In this document: positions 1 to 8,127 of the stretch, one piece after another
Layout of the letters: each line of letters opens with the position of its first letter
How positions within the stretch are numbered: position 1 is the first letter of the stretch
Made by a program: the position numbers and the translations under genes
From: Pirellulales bacterium
GTDB taxonomy: Bacteria > Planctomycetota > Planctomycetia > Pirellulales > Thermoguttaceae
NCBI GenBank assembly: GCA_020846145.1
Contig: JADLEL010000078.1
Span: 1-36,340, forward strand
Length of the DNA: 36,340 bases
Direction of reading: 5' to 3'
The notes under the pieces: model-generated
The model's input: the letters and a program-made list of their open reading frames with translations, nothing else
The model's database searches: none
Told to the model about the DNA's origin: nothing

Positions 1-141
1 CTTAATCGCCGCGAAAATGGGACTGTCCCCCTCGCGCCGCGGGAAGGGGACAGGTCCATGTTTTCGGCCTACCGTTTGTCCACAAAATACGTTTTCACGC
101 CGAAAAATGGACCAGTCCCCGACCGGGACGTGAACGCTTAC
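1..141 (-). mobile_element. MITE copy A (clipped at the window edge), IS66-like ends
   Basis: This 141-bp stretch is the reverse complement of most of the elements at 12318-12517 and 13588-13792. It includes the inverted-repeat pair around GGGGACTGGTCC and its partner, and it ends with the terminal repeat GTGAACGCTTAC at 130-141, the exact complement of the left end of copy C. The other end lies outside the window. No coding capacity. The element ends 16 bp before the actF start, so it forms the immediate upstream region of that gene. If the end is correct, the 8-bp target duplication would be GAGTTTTG (142-149). Confidence 0.8.
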
Positions 142-157
142 GAGTTTTGAAAGAACT

Positions 158-1417
158 ATGTCAAGCAGCCACTCCACGCTATCGAAAGCCGACCTTTCCG
201 CCGCGCAGACCACCCTGGGGGGAGCGGCGAATCCGTTGTTCTTCCTCTGCGGCGGGCTGGGATTGGCGGGTTTGGGAATCGGTTTCGCCTTGGGATGGAA
301 TCGCGCGGACAACCTGCAATACTTCCTGCACTCGTACTTGTGGAATTACTGCTTCGTACTCGGCATCGCCTTGGGCGCGCTCTTTTTCGTGCTGCTGCAA
401 CACGCCACCCGGGCCGGTTGGAGCGTGACGGTTCGCCGCTTGGCCGAATTCCTGACCGCCCCCTTCGGATTGCTTGCCGTGCTCTTCCTGCCGATTTTGA
501 TTCCTGTGATTCTCGGTCACTACAATACCGATTTCGTGAGATATAATATTTACGAATGGGCGAATCCGGCCGCCGTCCATGAGAGCGAAGTACTTGCCCA
601 CAAGGCGGCGTATTTGAATCCGACTTTTTTCGCCGTTCGCGCGGTTTTCTATTTCGGCGTCTGGTGGTATCTCGGCCGCTTCTATCTGGCGAAATCCGTC
701 GAGCAAGATCGAACCGGCGACGCCTGCGTTACGCTCCGGCTGGAACGCTGCAGCTACGTATCGATCTTGTTCTACGCCGCGACGGTTACTTTCGCGTCGA
801 TCGACTGGCTGATGTCGCTCATGCCCGATTGGTTTAGCACCATTTTCGGCCTCTATTACTTCTCCGGCTGCATGGTGGCAATCATGGCGGTGCTAATTCT
901 CGCGTCCATTGCGCTGCAGGCTGCCGGCCGGCTGACCGACGCCGTCACGGTGGAACACTATCACGACCTGGGCAAGTTTTTGTTCACGTTCGTCGTGTTC
1001 TGGGGGTACATCGCCTTTTCGCAATACTTGCTCATCTGGTACGCCAACATTCCCGAGGAGACGCAGTGGTATCTGCTGCGGCAAAACGGCGCATGGAAAT
1101 GGATTTCGCTCGCCTTGCTGTTCGGGCAGTTGTTGATTCCCTTCGCCGCGCTGCTTTCGCGGCACGTCAAGCGGCAAAAGTATTTGCTCGGCTTTTCGGC
1201 GGCCTGGGTGCTGGCGATGCACTGGCTGGACCTCTATTGGGTGGTCATGCCCAGTATGAAGACCGAGCGTCCGCCATTCAATCCGATCGACGTTTGCCTA
1301 CTGGTCGGCCTCGTCGGACTTTACGCCGCCGGCGTATTGCGCGCGGCCGCCGGCCGCTCCCTCATCCCCCGATCCGATCCCCGTTTGGAGGAGGCCCTTG
1401 CGTTCGAGAATACGTAA
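158..1417 (+). CDS. actF: Alternative complex III subunit ActF (quinol:cytochrome c oxidoreductase membrane subunit)
   Basis: A 419-aa polytopic membrane protein with about ten hydrophobic helices, ending in a short charged tail. It resembles ActF, the second large quinone-interacting membrane subunit of alternative complex III, which oxidises menaquinol and reduces cytochrome c or the oxidase directly. I recognise it by the general NrfD/ActF-like helix pattern, the conserved aromatic stretch around SIDWLMSLMPDWFSTIFG (about residues 210-227) and the late helix motif MHWLDLYWVVMP (about 350-361). The context supports this: SCO and a complete caa3 oxidase follow, the arrangement known from Rhodothermus and other ACIII bacteria. 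Other act genes should lie upstream of the window. The start at 158 has a weak GAAAGA upstream; the MITE copy A ends 16 bp before it. Confidence 0.88.
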   Translation: MSSSHSTLSKADLSAAQTTLGGAANPLFFLCGGLGLAGLGIGFALGWNRADNLQYFLHSYLWNYCFVLGIALGALFFVLLQHATRAGWSVTVRRLAEFLTAPFGLLAVLFLPILIPVILGHYNTDFVRYNIYEWANPAAVHESEVLAHKAAYLNPTFFAVRAVFYFGVWWYLGRFYLAKSVEQDRTGDACVTLRLERCSYVSILFYAATVTFASIDWLMSLMPDWFSTIFGLYYFSGCMVAIMAVLILASIALQAAGRLTDAVTVEHYHDLGKFLFTFVVFWGYIAFSQYLLIWYANIPEETQWYLLRQNGAWKWISLALLFGQLLIPFAALLSRHVKRQKYLLGFSAAWVLAMHWLDLYWVVMPSMKTERPPFNPIDVCLLVGLVGLYAAGVLRAAAGRSLIPRSDPRLEEALAFENT

Positions 1418-1422
1418 AATAG

Positions 1423-1527
1423 TAGGTCTTGGGTCTTAGGTCTCGGTTTAATTCATCATTCATCATTCATCATTCATCAATCATCATTCATCCTTCATCA
1501 TTCATCATTCATCCTTCATACTTCCTT
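1423..1527. repeat. Heptamer arrays between actF and orf101
   Basis: Two 7-bp-period arrays. The first (about 1423-1447) is G/T-rich, of the type GGTCTTG/GGTCTTA. The second (1451-1527) is eleven consecutive heptamers of ATTCATC and close variants (AATCATC, CTTCATC, CTTCATA, CTTCCTT) in perfect phase. It ends one base before the ATG of the next gene at 1529. No Shine-Dalgarno is visible between the array and the start codon. Confidence 0.9.
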
Positions 1528-1528
1528 T

Positions 1529-1834
1529 ATGTCTCACTACGAAGACCTGAATACGACGAAAATCGCCTTGATCGGCTTCATTGCCACGGTGCTGGTGTTT
1601 GCCGTGATCTTGCTGATGATTGTGTTGTTCCATCGCGAGATGTCCGAACTTCAGCAAACGAAGGTCATCGATCGACCCGCCGTGGAGTTCGCCACGCTTA
1701 CGTCTTCGCAGCAAGGGGAATTGACCACTTACCGCTGGATCGATCGCGAAAAGAAGATCGTGCAGATCCCCATTAAGCAGGCGATGGAGATCGTGGCGAA
1801 GGAAATTGAAAAAGAGGGCATAAATGAGCATTAG
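1529..1834 (+). CDS. Small one-helix membrane protein of the ACIII-cox operon, unknown function
   Basis: A 101-aa protein with one membrane segment at about residues 12-35 (ALIGFIATVLVFAVILLMIV) followed by a soluble, charged domain of about 65 residues that would face the periplasm if the N-terminus is cytoplasmic. The domain ends with a compact motif YRWIDREKKIVQIPIKQAME. No Cys or Met-rich metal motif is present. It sits between actF and SCO, and its last 11 nt overlap the SCO start, so the two are probably translationally coupled. I do not recognise a named family. Its position suggests an accessory subunit or assembly factor of ACIII or of the oxidase supercomplex. The start codon directly follows a heptamer array and has no Shine-Dalgarno. 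Confidence 0.82.
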   Translation: MSHYEDLNTTKIALIGFIATVLVFAVILLMIVLFHREMSELQQTKVIDRPAVEFATLTSSQQGELTTYRWIDREKKIVQIPIKQAMEIVAKEIEKEGINEH

Positions 1835-2732
1835 AATCGGTTTAAGAACCATCTCTAAATTTGTTTTCCTCTTTCCCAGGGCGTTGCCCCGGGCTGGGAG
1901 AACGGCTGCCCCTTCGGGGCAAATTTTGTTTGCGGCGTTGATTGTCATCTCATCGACTTTGGCTCGCGCACAAATCAACGACAAACTTCCCCCCGAACTG
2001 GAAAAAGTCAAGGTAACGCAGAATCTCAAAGCGCAGATTCCGCTCGACCTGGAGTTTCTCGATTCGAAAGGCAAGAAGGTCGCGCTCAAGGAATTGTTCG
2101 ACGACCGGTTGCCGACGATTTTGACGATGAACTATTCCGCCTGCCCCATGTTGTGCTCCAGGCAACTCAATACGATGCTCGATGCCATCAAGAAGATGCC
2201 CTGGAGCATCGGCAAGGAGTACCAGATCGTTACCGTGAGCATCGACCCCACCGAGACCACCGATCGGGCGCAGCAAACCAAGCAAAAATACTTGCAGGAT
2301 TACGGGCGCGAGGGGGCCGGCGGCGGTTGGCATTTTCTCACCAGCCGCAAGGAGCAAAACATCGAGAAACTGGCCGAGACGGTGGGCTTCGGCTACGCTT
2401 ACGATCCCAAAACCAAACAGTACGCGCATCCCACGCCGTTGATCGTCTGCACGCCCACGGGCCGCGTTTCGCGCTATTTGGACATGAAGCAATACGACCC
2501 GCAAACCATCAAGTTTTCGCTTTTGGAGGCGGGCGAAGGGAAAGTCGGCACGTTCGCCGATCAATTTTTCCTCTCCTGCTTCCATTACGATCCCGAGAAA
2601 GGCCGCTACGCACCGCAGGCGATTTTTTTCATGCAGCTCGGCGGGGGAATCTCGGTGGTGATTTTGGGGAGCGTCTTGTTCCGATATTGGATTCGCGATG
2701 CGAAGCAGGAAAAAACGCCGCAGAATTCGTAG
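1824..2732 (+). CDS. SCO1/SenC-type copper chaperone for cytochrome c oxidase
   Basis: A 302-aa membrane-anchored thioredoxin-fold protein. The copper site is visible: Cys107 and Cys111 in CPMLC and the partner His202 in YAHPTP. SCO proteins deliver copper to the CuA centre of oxidase subunit II or keep its cysteines reduced; coxB lies directly downstream. There is an N-terminal hydrophobic segment (about residues 32-48, signal or anchor) and, less usual for SCO, a C-terminal membrane helix (about 268-290, GGGISVVILGSVLFRYWI), giving the bitopic form seen in ACIII-linked clusters. The first ATG at 1824 overlaps the previous gene by 11 nt; a start further inside would lose the basic N-region, so I keep it. 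Confidence 0.93.
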   Translation: MSIRIGLRTISKFVFLFPRALPRAGRTAAPSGQILFAALIVISSTLARAQINDKLPPELEKVKVTQNLKAQIPLDLEFLDSKGKKVALKELFDDRLPTILTMNYSACPMLCSRQLNTMLDAIKKMPWSIGKEYQIVTVSIDPTETTDRAQQTKQKYLQDYGREGAGGGWHFLTSRKEQNIEKLAETVGFGYAYDPKTKQYAHPTPLIVCTPTGRVSRYLDMKQYDPQTIKFSLLEAGEGKVGTFADQFFLSCFHYDPEKGRYAPQAIFFMQLGGGISVVILGSVLFRYWIRDAKQEKTPQNS

Positions 2733-2780
2733 AATGAAGAACCGATCGTGAATTTAGAACTTATCCTAAAACCTCAATTC

Positions 2781-2854
2781 GTTGGGGTGGCGGTTGTACT
2801 GCCACCCCTCGAGTCGCCGGATAGCAGGGGTGGCAGTACAACCGCCACCCCAAC
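2781..2854. repeat. Twin-hairpin palindrome upstream of coxB
   Basis: A perfect 29-bp inverted repeat: arms 2781-2809 and 2826-2854, with a 16-bp spacer. Each arm is itself a hairpin (GGGGTGGC ... GCCACCCC with a 9-nt loop). This two-hairpin, inverted layout is that of REPIN/BIME elements. It separates SCO from coxB and could act as an mRNA-stabilising or attenuating structure inside the operon. Confidence 0.88.
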
Positions 2855-2919
2855 CAACATGGTTTTCGGATAGGCACTTAGTCTAGTTCAACGGGAGTTA
2901 TAGCCTCAGGAACGCACTC

Positions 2920-3924
2920 ATGTCGCCGTTTGCCGAATGGATAAACCGCGGAATATCGATTGGGCTTTTCGCCCAGGCCGAGAAGAACTTTTGGCTGCCC
3001 GAGCAGGCTTCGACCTTCGCGCCGATGGTCGATAAGGCATTCTATTTCCTGCTGGGCATCTCGGTGTTCTTCTTCTGCCTGATCGTCGCGTTAATGGTGG
3101 CGTTCGTGATCCTCTATCGCCGCCGGCCGGGCGTCGAATCGCAAAAAACCGCCACGCACAACGGCTTGCTCGAAATGCTCTGGCTGGGCATCCCCTTGAT
3201 TATCGTTTGCGTCATCTTCTACCAGGGATTCAAGACCTATTTGAATATCCGCGTCGCGCCGGCGAATGCCTACGAGATCAACGTGGTCGCCCGCAAATGG
3301 GCCTATTCGTTCACCTATCCCAACGGGCACGTTGACGAAGTGTTGTACATGCCCGCCGACGAACCCGTGCAGTTGATTATGACTTCCGCGCCGGGCGACG
3401 TGAGCCACGGCTTGTCGATCCCCGATTTTCGCGTGAACATGGACATCGTGCCCGGCCGCTACACGAAAATCTGGTTCCATGCGTTGGAGGAGGGGGAGCA
3501 TCAGCTCTTCTGCACGCAATACTGCGGCACGGGTCATTCCGACATGCGCACCGCGGTCAAAGTGCTCAAACGGCCCGATTTCGACAAATATCTGGCCGAG
3601 GCCGAGAACTATCTGAAGACCATGCCGCCCGAAAAGGCCGGCGAAATCCTTTTCCAGCGCCGCGGCTGCACGACCTGCCACACGGTCGATGGCACGCGCG
3701 ACGCCGCGCACGTCGGCCCGACGCTCAAGGGCATCTGGGGGCATGAGGCGCAATTCAAAGCGGGGCCGCCGCAAACGGTCGATGAAAATTACATCCGCGA
3801 ATCGCTGCTCGAACCCTCGGCGAAAATCGTCGCCGGCTACCCCGATCAAATGCCGACCTTCAAGGGCCTGCTCAAGGATGAAGAAATCGCGGCGATCATC
3901 GCCTATATCAAGACGTTGAAGTGA
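2920..3924 (+). CDS. coxB: Cytochrome c oxidase subunit II fused to cytochrome c (caa3 type)
   Basis: A 334-aa protein with two membrane helices (about 42-66 and 85-105), a cupredoxin domain (about 115-220) and a C-terminal class I cytochrome c domain (about 235-334). CuA ligands are visible: His163, Cys198 and Cys202 (CTQYC), His206 and Met209. The haem c site is CTTCH (Cys250, Cys253, His254), and Met311 in DQMPTF is the likely axial ligand. The fused haem marks a caa3 oxidase, which accepts electrons directly from ACIII or a membrane cytochrome. The usual Glu in the CuA loop (CxExC) is Gln here. Length and order are normal for the family. An odd N-terminal stretch precedes the first helix, and I see no clear lipobox. 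Confidence 0.95.
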   Translation: MSPFAEWINRGISIGLFAQAEKNFWLPEQASTFAPMVDKAFYFLLGISVFFFCLIVALMVAFVILYRRRPGVESQKTATHNGLLEMLWLGIPLIIVCVIFYQGFKTYLNIRVAPANAYEINVVARKWAYSFTYPNGHVDEVLYMPADEPVQLIMTSAPGDVSHGLSIPDFRVNMDIVPGRYTKIWFHALEEGEHQLFCTQYCGTGHSDMRTAVKVLKRPDFDKYLAEAENYLKTMPPEKAGEILFQRRGCTTCHTVDGTRDAAHVGPTLKGIWGHEAQFKAGPPQTVDENYIRESLLEPSAKIVAGYPDQMPTFKGLLKDEEIAAIIAYIKTLK

Positions 3925-3930
3925 GAAAGC

Positions 3931-4035
3931 AGTGGTCGGTGGCCAGTGGCTAGTTCCCGCTTCGCCACTTTTCACTGCCCACTGCCTACCAACCACCAAC
4001 CACTGGCCACTGACCACTGACCACTAATCACTGCC
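3931..4035. repeat. Heptamer arrays between coxB and coxA
   Basis: A short G-rich array at 3931-3951 (AGTGGTC, GGTGGCC, AGTGGCT) is followed by nine C-rich heptamers at 3973-4035 (CACTGCC, CACTGGC, CACTGAC, CACTAAT and variants) in perfect phase. The right array ends three bases before the coxA ATG. The two sides are largely complementary and could pair as a hairpin between the two genes. No Shine-Dalgarno is seen before coxA. Confidence 0.9.
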
Positions 4036-4038
4036 AAT

Positions 4039-5730
4039 ATGACCTCCGAAATCGCTCTCCCAACCGACAACTACCTCACGCATACGCGGGGCTTATGGTC
4101 CTGGCTCTTTACGCTCGATCACAAGCGGATCGGCGTGATGTACCTGATCACCATCACGACCGCGTTTCTGCTCGGCGGGATCATGGCGATGCTCGTGCGC
4201 ACCGAACTGATGTATCCCAATCATCCGCCCGCGGCGCAGGCGAAAACGATGACGCTCGTTCCCCGGGAGGTCATGAGCAAGGACGCCTACAACAAATCTT
4301 TCACGCTGCATGGCGCGGTGATGATCTTTTTGTTCATCCTGCCGGGCATTCCCGCCGCGTTCGGCAATTTCGTGCTGCCGATCATGCTGGGCGCGAAGGA
4401 CGTGGCCTTTCCGCGCTTGAATTTGGCCAGTTTGTGGCTGCTGTGGATCGGTCTGGTCTTTTTCCTGATCGTGCTCGTTTTCGGCCAGCTCGACACCGGC
4501 TGGACTTTCTACACGCCCTACTCCACCTCGACCGAAACCGCGGTGATACCCGCCGTGGCCGGGGCGTTCATCCTCGGTTTCAGCTCGATTTTCACCGGTT
4601 TGAACTTCATCGTTACCATCCACACCATGCGCCCGCCCGGAATGACGTGGTTCAAAATGCCGCTCTTCCTGTGGGGCCTTTACGGCACGGCGCTCATTCA
4701 GGTCCTGGCCACGCCGGTGCTGGGCATTACGCTCGCGCTTCTGGCCGTGGAACGGATTTTCGGGCTGGGCATCTTCGATCCCAAACTCGGCGGCGATCCG
4801 GTGCTGTTCCAGCACTTTTTCTGGTTCTATTCGCATCCGGCGGTGTATATCATGATTCTGCCCGCCATGGGCATCATTAGCGAACTCATCACGGTCTTCA
4901 GCCACAAGCATATTTTCGGCTATAAGTTCATCGCCTTCAGCAGCATCGCCATCGCGCTTTTGGGCTTCTTAGTCTGGGGGCACCACATGTTCACCAGCGG
5001 GCAGTCGATCCTGGCAAGCATGATCTTCAGCGTGCTCACCTTCAGCGTTTCGATCCCCTCGGCCATCAAGGTCTTCAACTGGATCACCTCGATGTACAAA
5101 GGCTCGATCTCCCTGGCCACGCCCATGTGCTATGCGCTGATGTTCATCTTCCTCTTCGGCATCGGCGGATTGACGGGCCTGTTCCTGGGCGCGCTGGCCA
5201 CCGACATGCACCTGCACAACACCTATTTCCTCGTCGCCCACTTTCATTACGTGATGTTCGGCGGCACGGCGGTCGCCTTCCTGGGCGCGTTGCACTACTG
5301 GTGGCCGAAGATGACCGGCCGCATGTATAGCGATTTCTGGGGCCGCGTCGCGGTGATGCTGATTTTCATCGGCTTCAATCTGACGTTCATCCCGCAGTTC
5401 CTCATGGGCACCCACGGCATGACCCGACGCTACTTCGACTACTCGTTCCTGGCCGACGCGCATCCCGAAATCGCCACCTACAACCTGATTTCCTCGCTGG
5501 GATCGTTGGTGCTCGCCGTGGGATTGTTCATCATCCCGGTGTATTTGATCAAGTCGCTGATTTCGGGCCGCAAGGCTCCCGCCAATCCCTGGGGCGGCGC
5601 GACGCTCGAATGGCAATGCAGTTCACCGCCGCCTTTCGACAACTTTCCCGAACAGCCCGTCGTCGGCGACCCCTACGATTTCTCCCGCATCGAGTACGAC
5701 GAGAAAATCGACGGCTACGTGCGCGTGTAA
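4039..5730 (+). CDS. coxA: Cytochrome c oxidase subunit I, A2-type haem-copper oxidase
   Basis: A 563-aa, twelve-helix core subunit that reduces O2 to water and pumps protons. Metal ligands are visible: His91 (low-spin haem), His266 and Tyr270 of the SHPAVY motif (CuB and the cross-linked Tyr), His315 and His316 (CuB), His401 (high-spin haem) and His403. The residues before His266 are Tyr264-Ser265 (YSHP) instead of the Gly-His-Pro-Glu pattern with the D-channel Glu; this YS signature defines the A2 subgroup, known from Rhodothermus caa3. In the Mg-site motif HDTYF the Asp is replaced by Asn394 (HNTYF). The C-terminal tail (about 520-563) is soluble. The ATG follows a heptamer array by three bases. 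Confidence 0.96.
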   Translation: MTSEIALPTDNYLTHTRGLWSWLFTLDHKRIGVMYLITITTAFLLGGIMAMLVRTELMYPNHPPAAQAKTMTLVPREVMSKDAYNKSFTLHGAVMIFLFILPGIPAAFGNFVLPIMLGAKDVAFPRLNLASLWLLWIGLVFFLIVLVFGQLDTGWTFYTPYSTSTETAVIPAVAGAFILGFSSIFTGLNFIVTIHTMRPPGMTWFKMPLFLWGLYGTALIQVLATPVLGITLALLAVERIFGLGIFDPKLGGDPVLFQHFFWFYSHPAVYIMILPAMGIISELITVFSHKHIFGYKFIAFSSIAIALLGFLVWGHHMFTSGQSILASMIFSVLTFSVSIPSAIKVFNWITSMYKGSISLATPMCYALMFIFLFGIGGLTGLFLGALATDMHLHNTYFLVAHFHYVMFGGTAVAFLGALHYWWPKMTGRMYSDFWGRVAVMLIFIGFNLTFIPQFLMGTHGMTRRYFDYSFLADAHPEIATYNLISSLGSLVLAVGLFIIPVYLIKSLISGRKAPANPWGGATLEWQCSSPPPFDNFPEQPVVGDPYDFSRIEYDEKIDGYVRV

Positions 5731-5835
5731 GTAAGAAGTATGAAGGATGAAGGATGAATGGTCTTGGGTCTTGGGTCTTAGTAAAGCGCTAACACCTGAA
5801 ATCCAAGACCTAAGCCCCAAGACCCAAGACCTAAG
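5731..5835. repeat. Heptamer arrays between coxA and coxC
   Basis: Starting at the coxA stop codon: 7-bp units of the type TGAAGGA (5741-5757), then GGTCTTG/GGTCTTA (about 5759-5780), a 20-bp unique spacer, and five heptamers at 5801-5835 (ATCCAAG, ACCTAAG, CCCCAAG, ACCCAAG, ACCTAAG). The last two groups are reverse complements and would form a hairpin. The right array ends five bases before the coxC ATG, with no Shine-Dalgarno. Confidence 0.9.
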
Positions 5836-5840
5836 TCGCC

Positions 5841-6575
5841 ATGTCCAACCTTTCCCCGCCCGAAGCCCACGAAAACTCCGAACATTCCGCGTTCTTGGCG
5901 CATCATTTCGAGTCGCACAAACAGCAGTTCGCGGCGGGCAAGTTGGGCATGTGGATCTTCCTGCTCACCGAAATCCTGCTCTTCGGCGGCGTGTTCTGCG
6001 CTTATGCGGTCTATCGGTCGAACCATCCCGAAATCTTCGAGTGGGCGCACCGCTTCCTCGATAAATTCCTGGGCGCGATCAACACCACGGTCCTCATCGC
6101 CAGCAGTTTCACGATGGCCTGGGCGGTCCGCGCCGCGCAAAAAAATCAAACACGCCTCTGCACCGTCCTTTTGGCGGTTACGCTGTTGGGCGGATGCGGC
6201 TTCTTGGGCATAAAATTCGTCGAGTACAAAAGCAAGTGGGAAGAAGGCTTGATGGTCGCCCACTACTTCAAACCCACCCCAGAGGCGCTGGAACACATCA
6301 AACACCTCGAGGCCGATACGGCCCATTTGAAATCGAAGCCGGAAGAAATCCCCCGTAACGCCGGCATTTTTTTCAGCATCTATTTCTGCATGACCGGCCT
6401 GCACGGCTTGCACGTCATCGCCGGCATGTCGGCCATCGGCTGGGTGTTGGTCCGCTCGGCCAAAGGCCAGTTTTCCAGCGCGTATTTCGGTCCCGTCGAT
6501 TACGTCGGCCTCTACTGGCACCTGGTCGATTTGATTTGGATTTATTTGTTCCCGTTATTGTATTTGATTCATTAG
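5841..6575 (+). CDS. coxC: Cytochrome c oxidase subunit III
   Basis: A 244-aa membrane protein with five main hydrophobic helices. Typical motifs are GKLGMWIFLLTEILLFGG in the first helix, TGLHGLHVIAGM in the fourth and the ending YWHLVDLIWIYLFPLLY. Subunit III stabilises subunit I and its proton-uptake path and is part of the caa3 core. Between helices 3 and 4 there is a hydrophilic insertion of about 45 residues (roughly 133-175, rich in Lys, Glu and His), longer than in alpha-proteobacterial subunit III. It lies between coxA and coxD in the same direction and should be on the same transcript. Confidence 0.95.
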   Translation: MSNLSPPEAHENSEHSAFLAHHFESHKQQFAAGKLGMWIFLLTEILLFGGVFCAYAVYRSNHPEIFEWAHRFLDKFLGAINTTVLIASSFTMAWAVRAAQKNQTRLCTVLLAVTLLGGCGFLGIKFVEYKSKWEEGLMVAHYFKPTPEALEHIKHLEADTAHLKSKPEEIPRNAGIFFSIYFCMTGLHGLHVIAGMSAIGWVLVRSAKGQFSSAYFGPVDYVGLYWHLVDLIWIYLFPLLYLIH

Positions 6576-6578
6576 AAA

Positions 6579-6698
6579 TTGGTCTTGGGTCTTAGGACTT
6601 AGGACTTAGGACTTGGACGCAATATAACTGCCTTTGAAATTTTCACTATAAAAAAACCTAAGACCCAAGACCAAAGTCCTAAGACCCAAGACTAATCA
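6579..6698. repeat. Heptamer arrays between coxC and coxD
   Basis: Left array (about 6579-6616) of GGTCTTG, GGTCTTA, GGACTTA units. A 40-bp AT-rich spacer follows. Right array at 6657-6698 has six heptamers: CCTAAGA, CCCAAGA, CCAAAGT, CCTAAGA, CCCAAGA, CTAATCA. The two arrays are reverse complements and would make a long hairpin. The right one ends two bases before the coxD ATG; no Shine-Dalgarno is visible. Confidence 0.9.
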
Positions 6699-6700
6699 CC

Positions 6701-7042
6701 ATGTCCCATCCCAATCCCCATTCCAGTTACGTACACGTCGTCCCCTTGTGGGTGTTGTGCGCCGTGTTCGCGGCGTTGCTCGTCTTCACGGCCCTCACCG
6801 TGGCCGCCACTTGGTTCGATCTGGGAGGGTGGAATTTGATTCTTGCAATGGCCATCGCCACCGTGAAAGCGGCGCTGGTAGCGCTGTATTTCATGCACTT
6901 GCGGTACGACAATCCGTTCAATGCCCTGGTCTTCGTCGCCGCGCTGGTTTTCGTGGCTTTGTTCATCTCGTTGACCTTGCTCGACACCCTGCAATATCAG
7001 CCCGACATTCGAAGTTGGCAGCAAGCCCACCCGGCGGATTGA
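6701..7042 (+). CDS. coxD: Cytochrome c oxidase subunit IV (prokaryotic type)
   Basis: A 113-aa protein with three hydrophobic helices (about 12-32, 43-66 and 75-99). It begins with a His-rich N-terminus (MSHPNPHSSYVHVVPL). The second helix contains KAALVALYFMHLRYDNP, a pattern common to the prokaryotic COX4 family (caa3_CtaG/COX4_pro-like subunits). It is the last gene of the oxidase block. Its role is probably structural in the caa3 complex. The following gene (apt) is separated by a palindromic element, which may mark the end of the operon. Confidence 0.88.
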   Translation: MSHPNPHSSYVHVVPLWVLCAVFAALLVFTALTVAATWFDLGGWNLILAMAIATVKAALVALYFMHLRYDNPFNALVFVAALVFVALFISLTLLDTLQYQPDIRSWQQAHPAD

Positions 7043-7103
7043 GCGAATTTCCTCGTTTAGCCCGGAGCCAACGGCGACGGCGGTGAAATCCTTGAAGCAG
7101 AAT

Positions 7104-7165
7104 GTAGGTTATGCTTTAGCATAACGGTTTTCAGGCAAAGCGTGTTATGCTAAAGCATAACCTAC
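7104..7165. repeat. Twin-hairpin palindrome, TTATGCTTTAGCATAA family, copy 1
   Basis: A perfect 22-bp inverted repeat (arms 7104-7125 and 7144-7165). Each arm contains the palindrome GTTATGCT-TT-AGCATAAC. The same element occurs at 19316-19384, so it is a dispersed family. It lies between coxD and apt, where it may also end or stabilise the cox transcript. Confidence 0.88.
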
Positions 7166-7199
7166 AACACAACTCAACCTTTCAAGAAGCACCGATATC

Positions 7200-7730
7200 A
7201 TGCCCGATTCAACCGCCCTCGACTTGCGAAAATACATCCGCGAGATTCCCGATTTCCCCAAGCCGGGCATCCTCTTCCGCGACATCACGCCGCTCTTGTC
7301 CTCTCCGGCGGCGTTTCGCACGGCGGTGGTCGAATTGGCCAATCCGTTTCGGCAGGCGAAGATCGACGTGGTGGCCGCCGCCGAAGCGCGGGGCTTCATC
7401 TTCGCCGCGCCGATCGCGCTGGAATTGAACGCCGCGCTGGTGCCGATCCGCAAGCCCGGCAAGTTGCCGTTCGCGACGATTACCCATAGTTACGAACTCG
7501 AATACGGCTCCGATACGCTGCAAATCCATACCGACGCCATCCCCCCCGGCGCGAAAGTGCTCGTGGTGGACGATCTGCTGGCCACCGGCGGCACCGTCGA
7601 GGCCTGCGCCAAGCTCGTCGAGAAAGCCGGCGGCCGGGTCGTCGCCTGTGCGTTCCTTATCGAGCTCGGCGAACTCGGCGGCAGGAAGAAAATCGCGAAT
7701 TACGAAGCAGTGAGTTTGGTCCGGTATTGA
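7200..7730 (+). CDS. apt: Adenine phosphoribosyltransferase
   Basis: A 176-aa cytosolic enzyme that salvages adenine with PRPP to give AMP. The PRPP-binding motif [16 protein letters not shown] (about residues 120-135) is complete. N-terminal family signatures are present too: [21 protein letters not shown] (starting near residue 11) and [17 protein letters not shown]. Length is normal. There is only a weak AAGAAG as ribosome binding site. It follows the cox operon but has no functional link to it. No obvious terminator follows; a repeat block starts 22 bp downstream. Confidence 0.97.
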   Translation: MPDSTALDLRKYIREIPDFPKPGILFRDITPLLSSPAAFRTAVVELANPFRQAKIDVVAAAEARGFIFAAPIALELNAALVPIRKPGKLPFATITHSYELEYGSDTLQIHTDAIPPGAKVLVVDDLLATGGTVEACAKLVEKAGGRVVACAFLIELGELGGRKKIANYEAVSLVRY

Positions 7731-7752
7731 AGCATGGAAGAAAAGTTGAATT

Positions 7753-7901
7753 AACACGGAGGCACGGAGGACACGGAGGAATAATGAACAATGAATTAAG
7801 AGAGCCGGTTTTTTATAGCACTCGCATTCATGTTTGTTCCATTCATCCTTCAGCATTCATACTTCATCATTGTTCCTCCGTGTCCTCCGTGCCTCCGTGT
7901 T
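7753..7901. repeat. CACGGAG-type inverted repeat enclosing TTCATC heptamers
   Basis: Outer arms 7753-7781 and 7873-7901 are perfect 29-bp complements built from CACGGAGG units. Inside lie less regular copies of ATTCATC/CTTCATA units (about 7826-7871) and their partial complements. A related CACGGAG pair is at 31872-32053. This block fills most of the gap between apt and the next gene; I see no gene or promoter I can support in the remaining bases to 8047. Confidence 0.82.
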
Positions 7902-8047
7902 GAAATTATTGACGCACTTGCCTATTTTGCCTAACCGCTACCACCGGACCGCTTTTCTGGCATATTCGCTACAATCCGCATATCTTCTCGAAGGTCGGCG
8001 GTCGGTTGTTTCGATGATGAAATATGAGTGATCGTAATTTCCCGTAG

Positions 8048-8064
8048 GGTGGGCTTTGCCCGCC
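8048..8064. repeat. Short REP-like palindrome
   Basis: GGTGGGC-TTT-GCCCGCC forms a compact hairpin with one G-U pair. It resembles widespread intergenic palindromes and lies 64 bp upstream of the next start codon. Confidence 0.55.
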
Positions 8065-8127
8065 ACAAGATCGATACGAATTCATTTCCCCGCTGTGGTC
8101 GGCGGAGTTGAACCGGCAGACTTATCC

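Noticed and set aside
1429..1776. 115-codon frame through the ATTCATC array
   Set aside because: It starts in the repeat (Ser/His/Ile run from a 7-bp period) and then runs out of frame over orf101; a repeat artefact.
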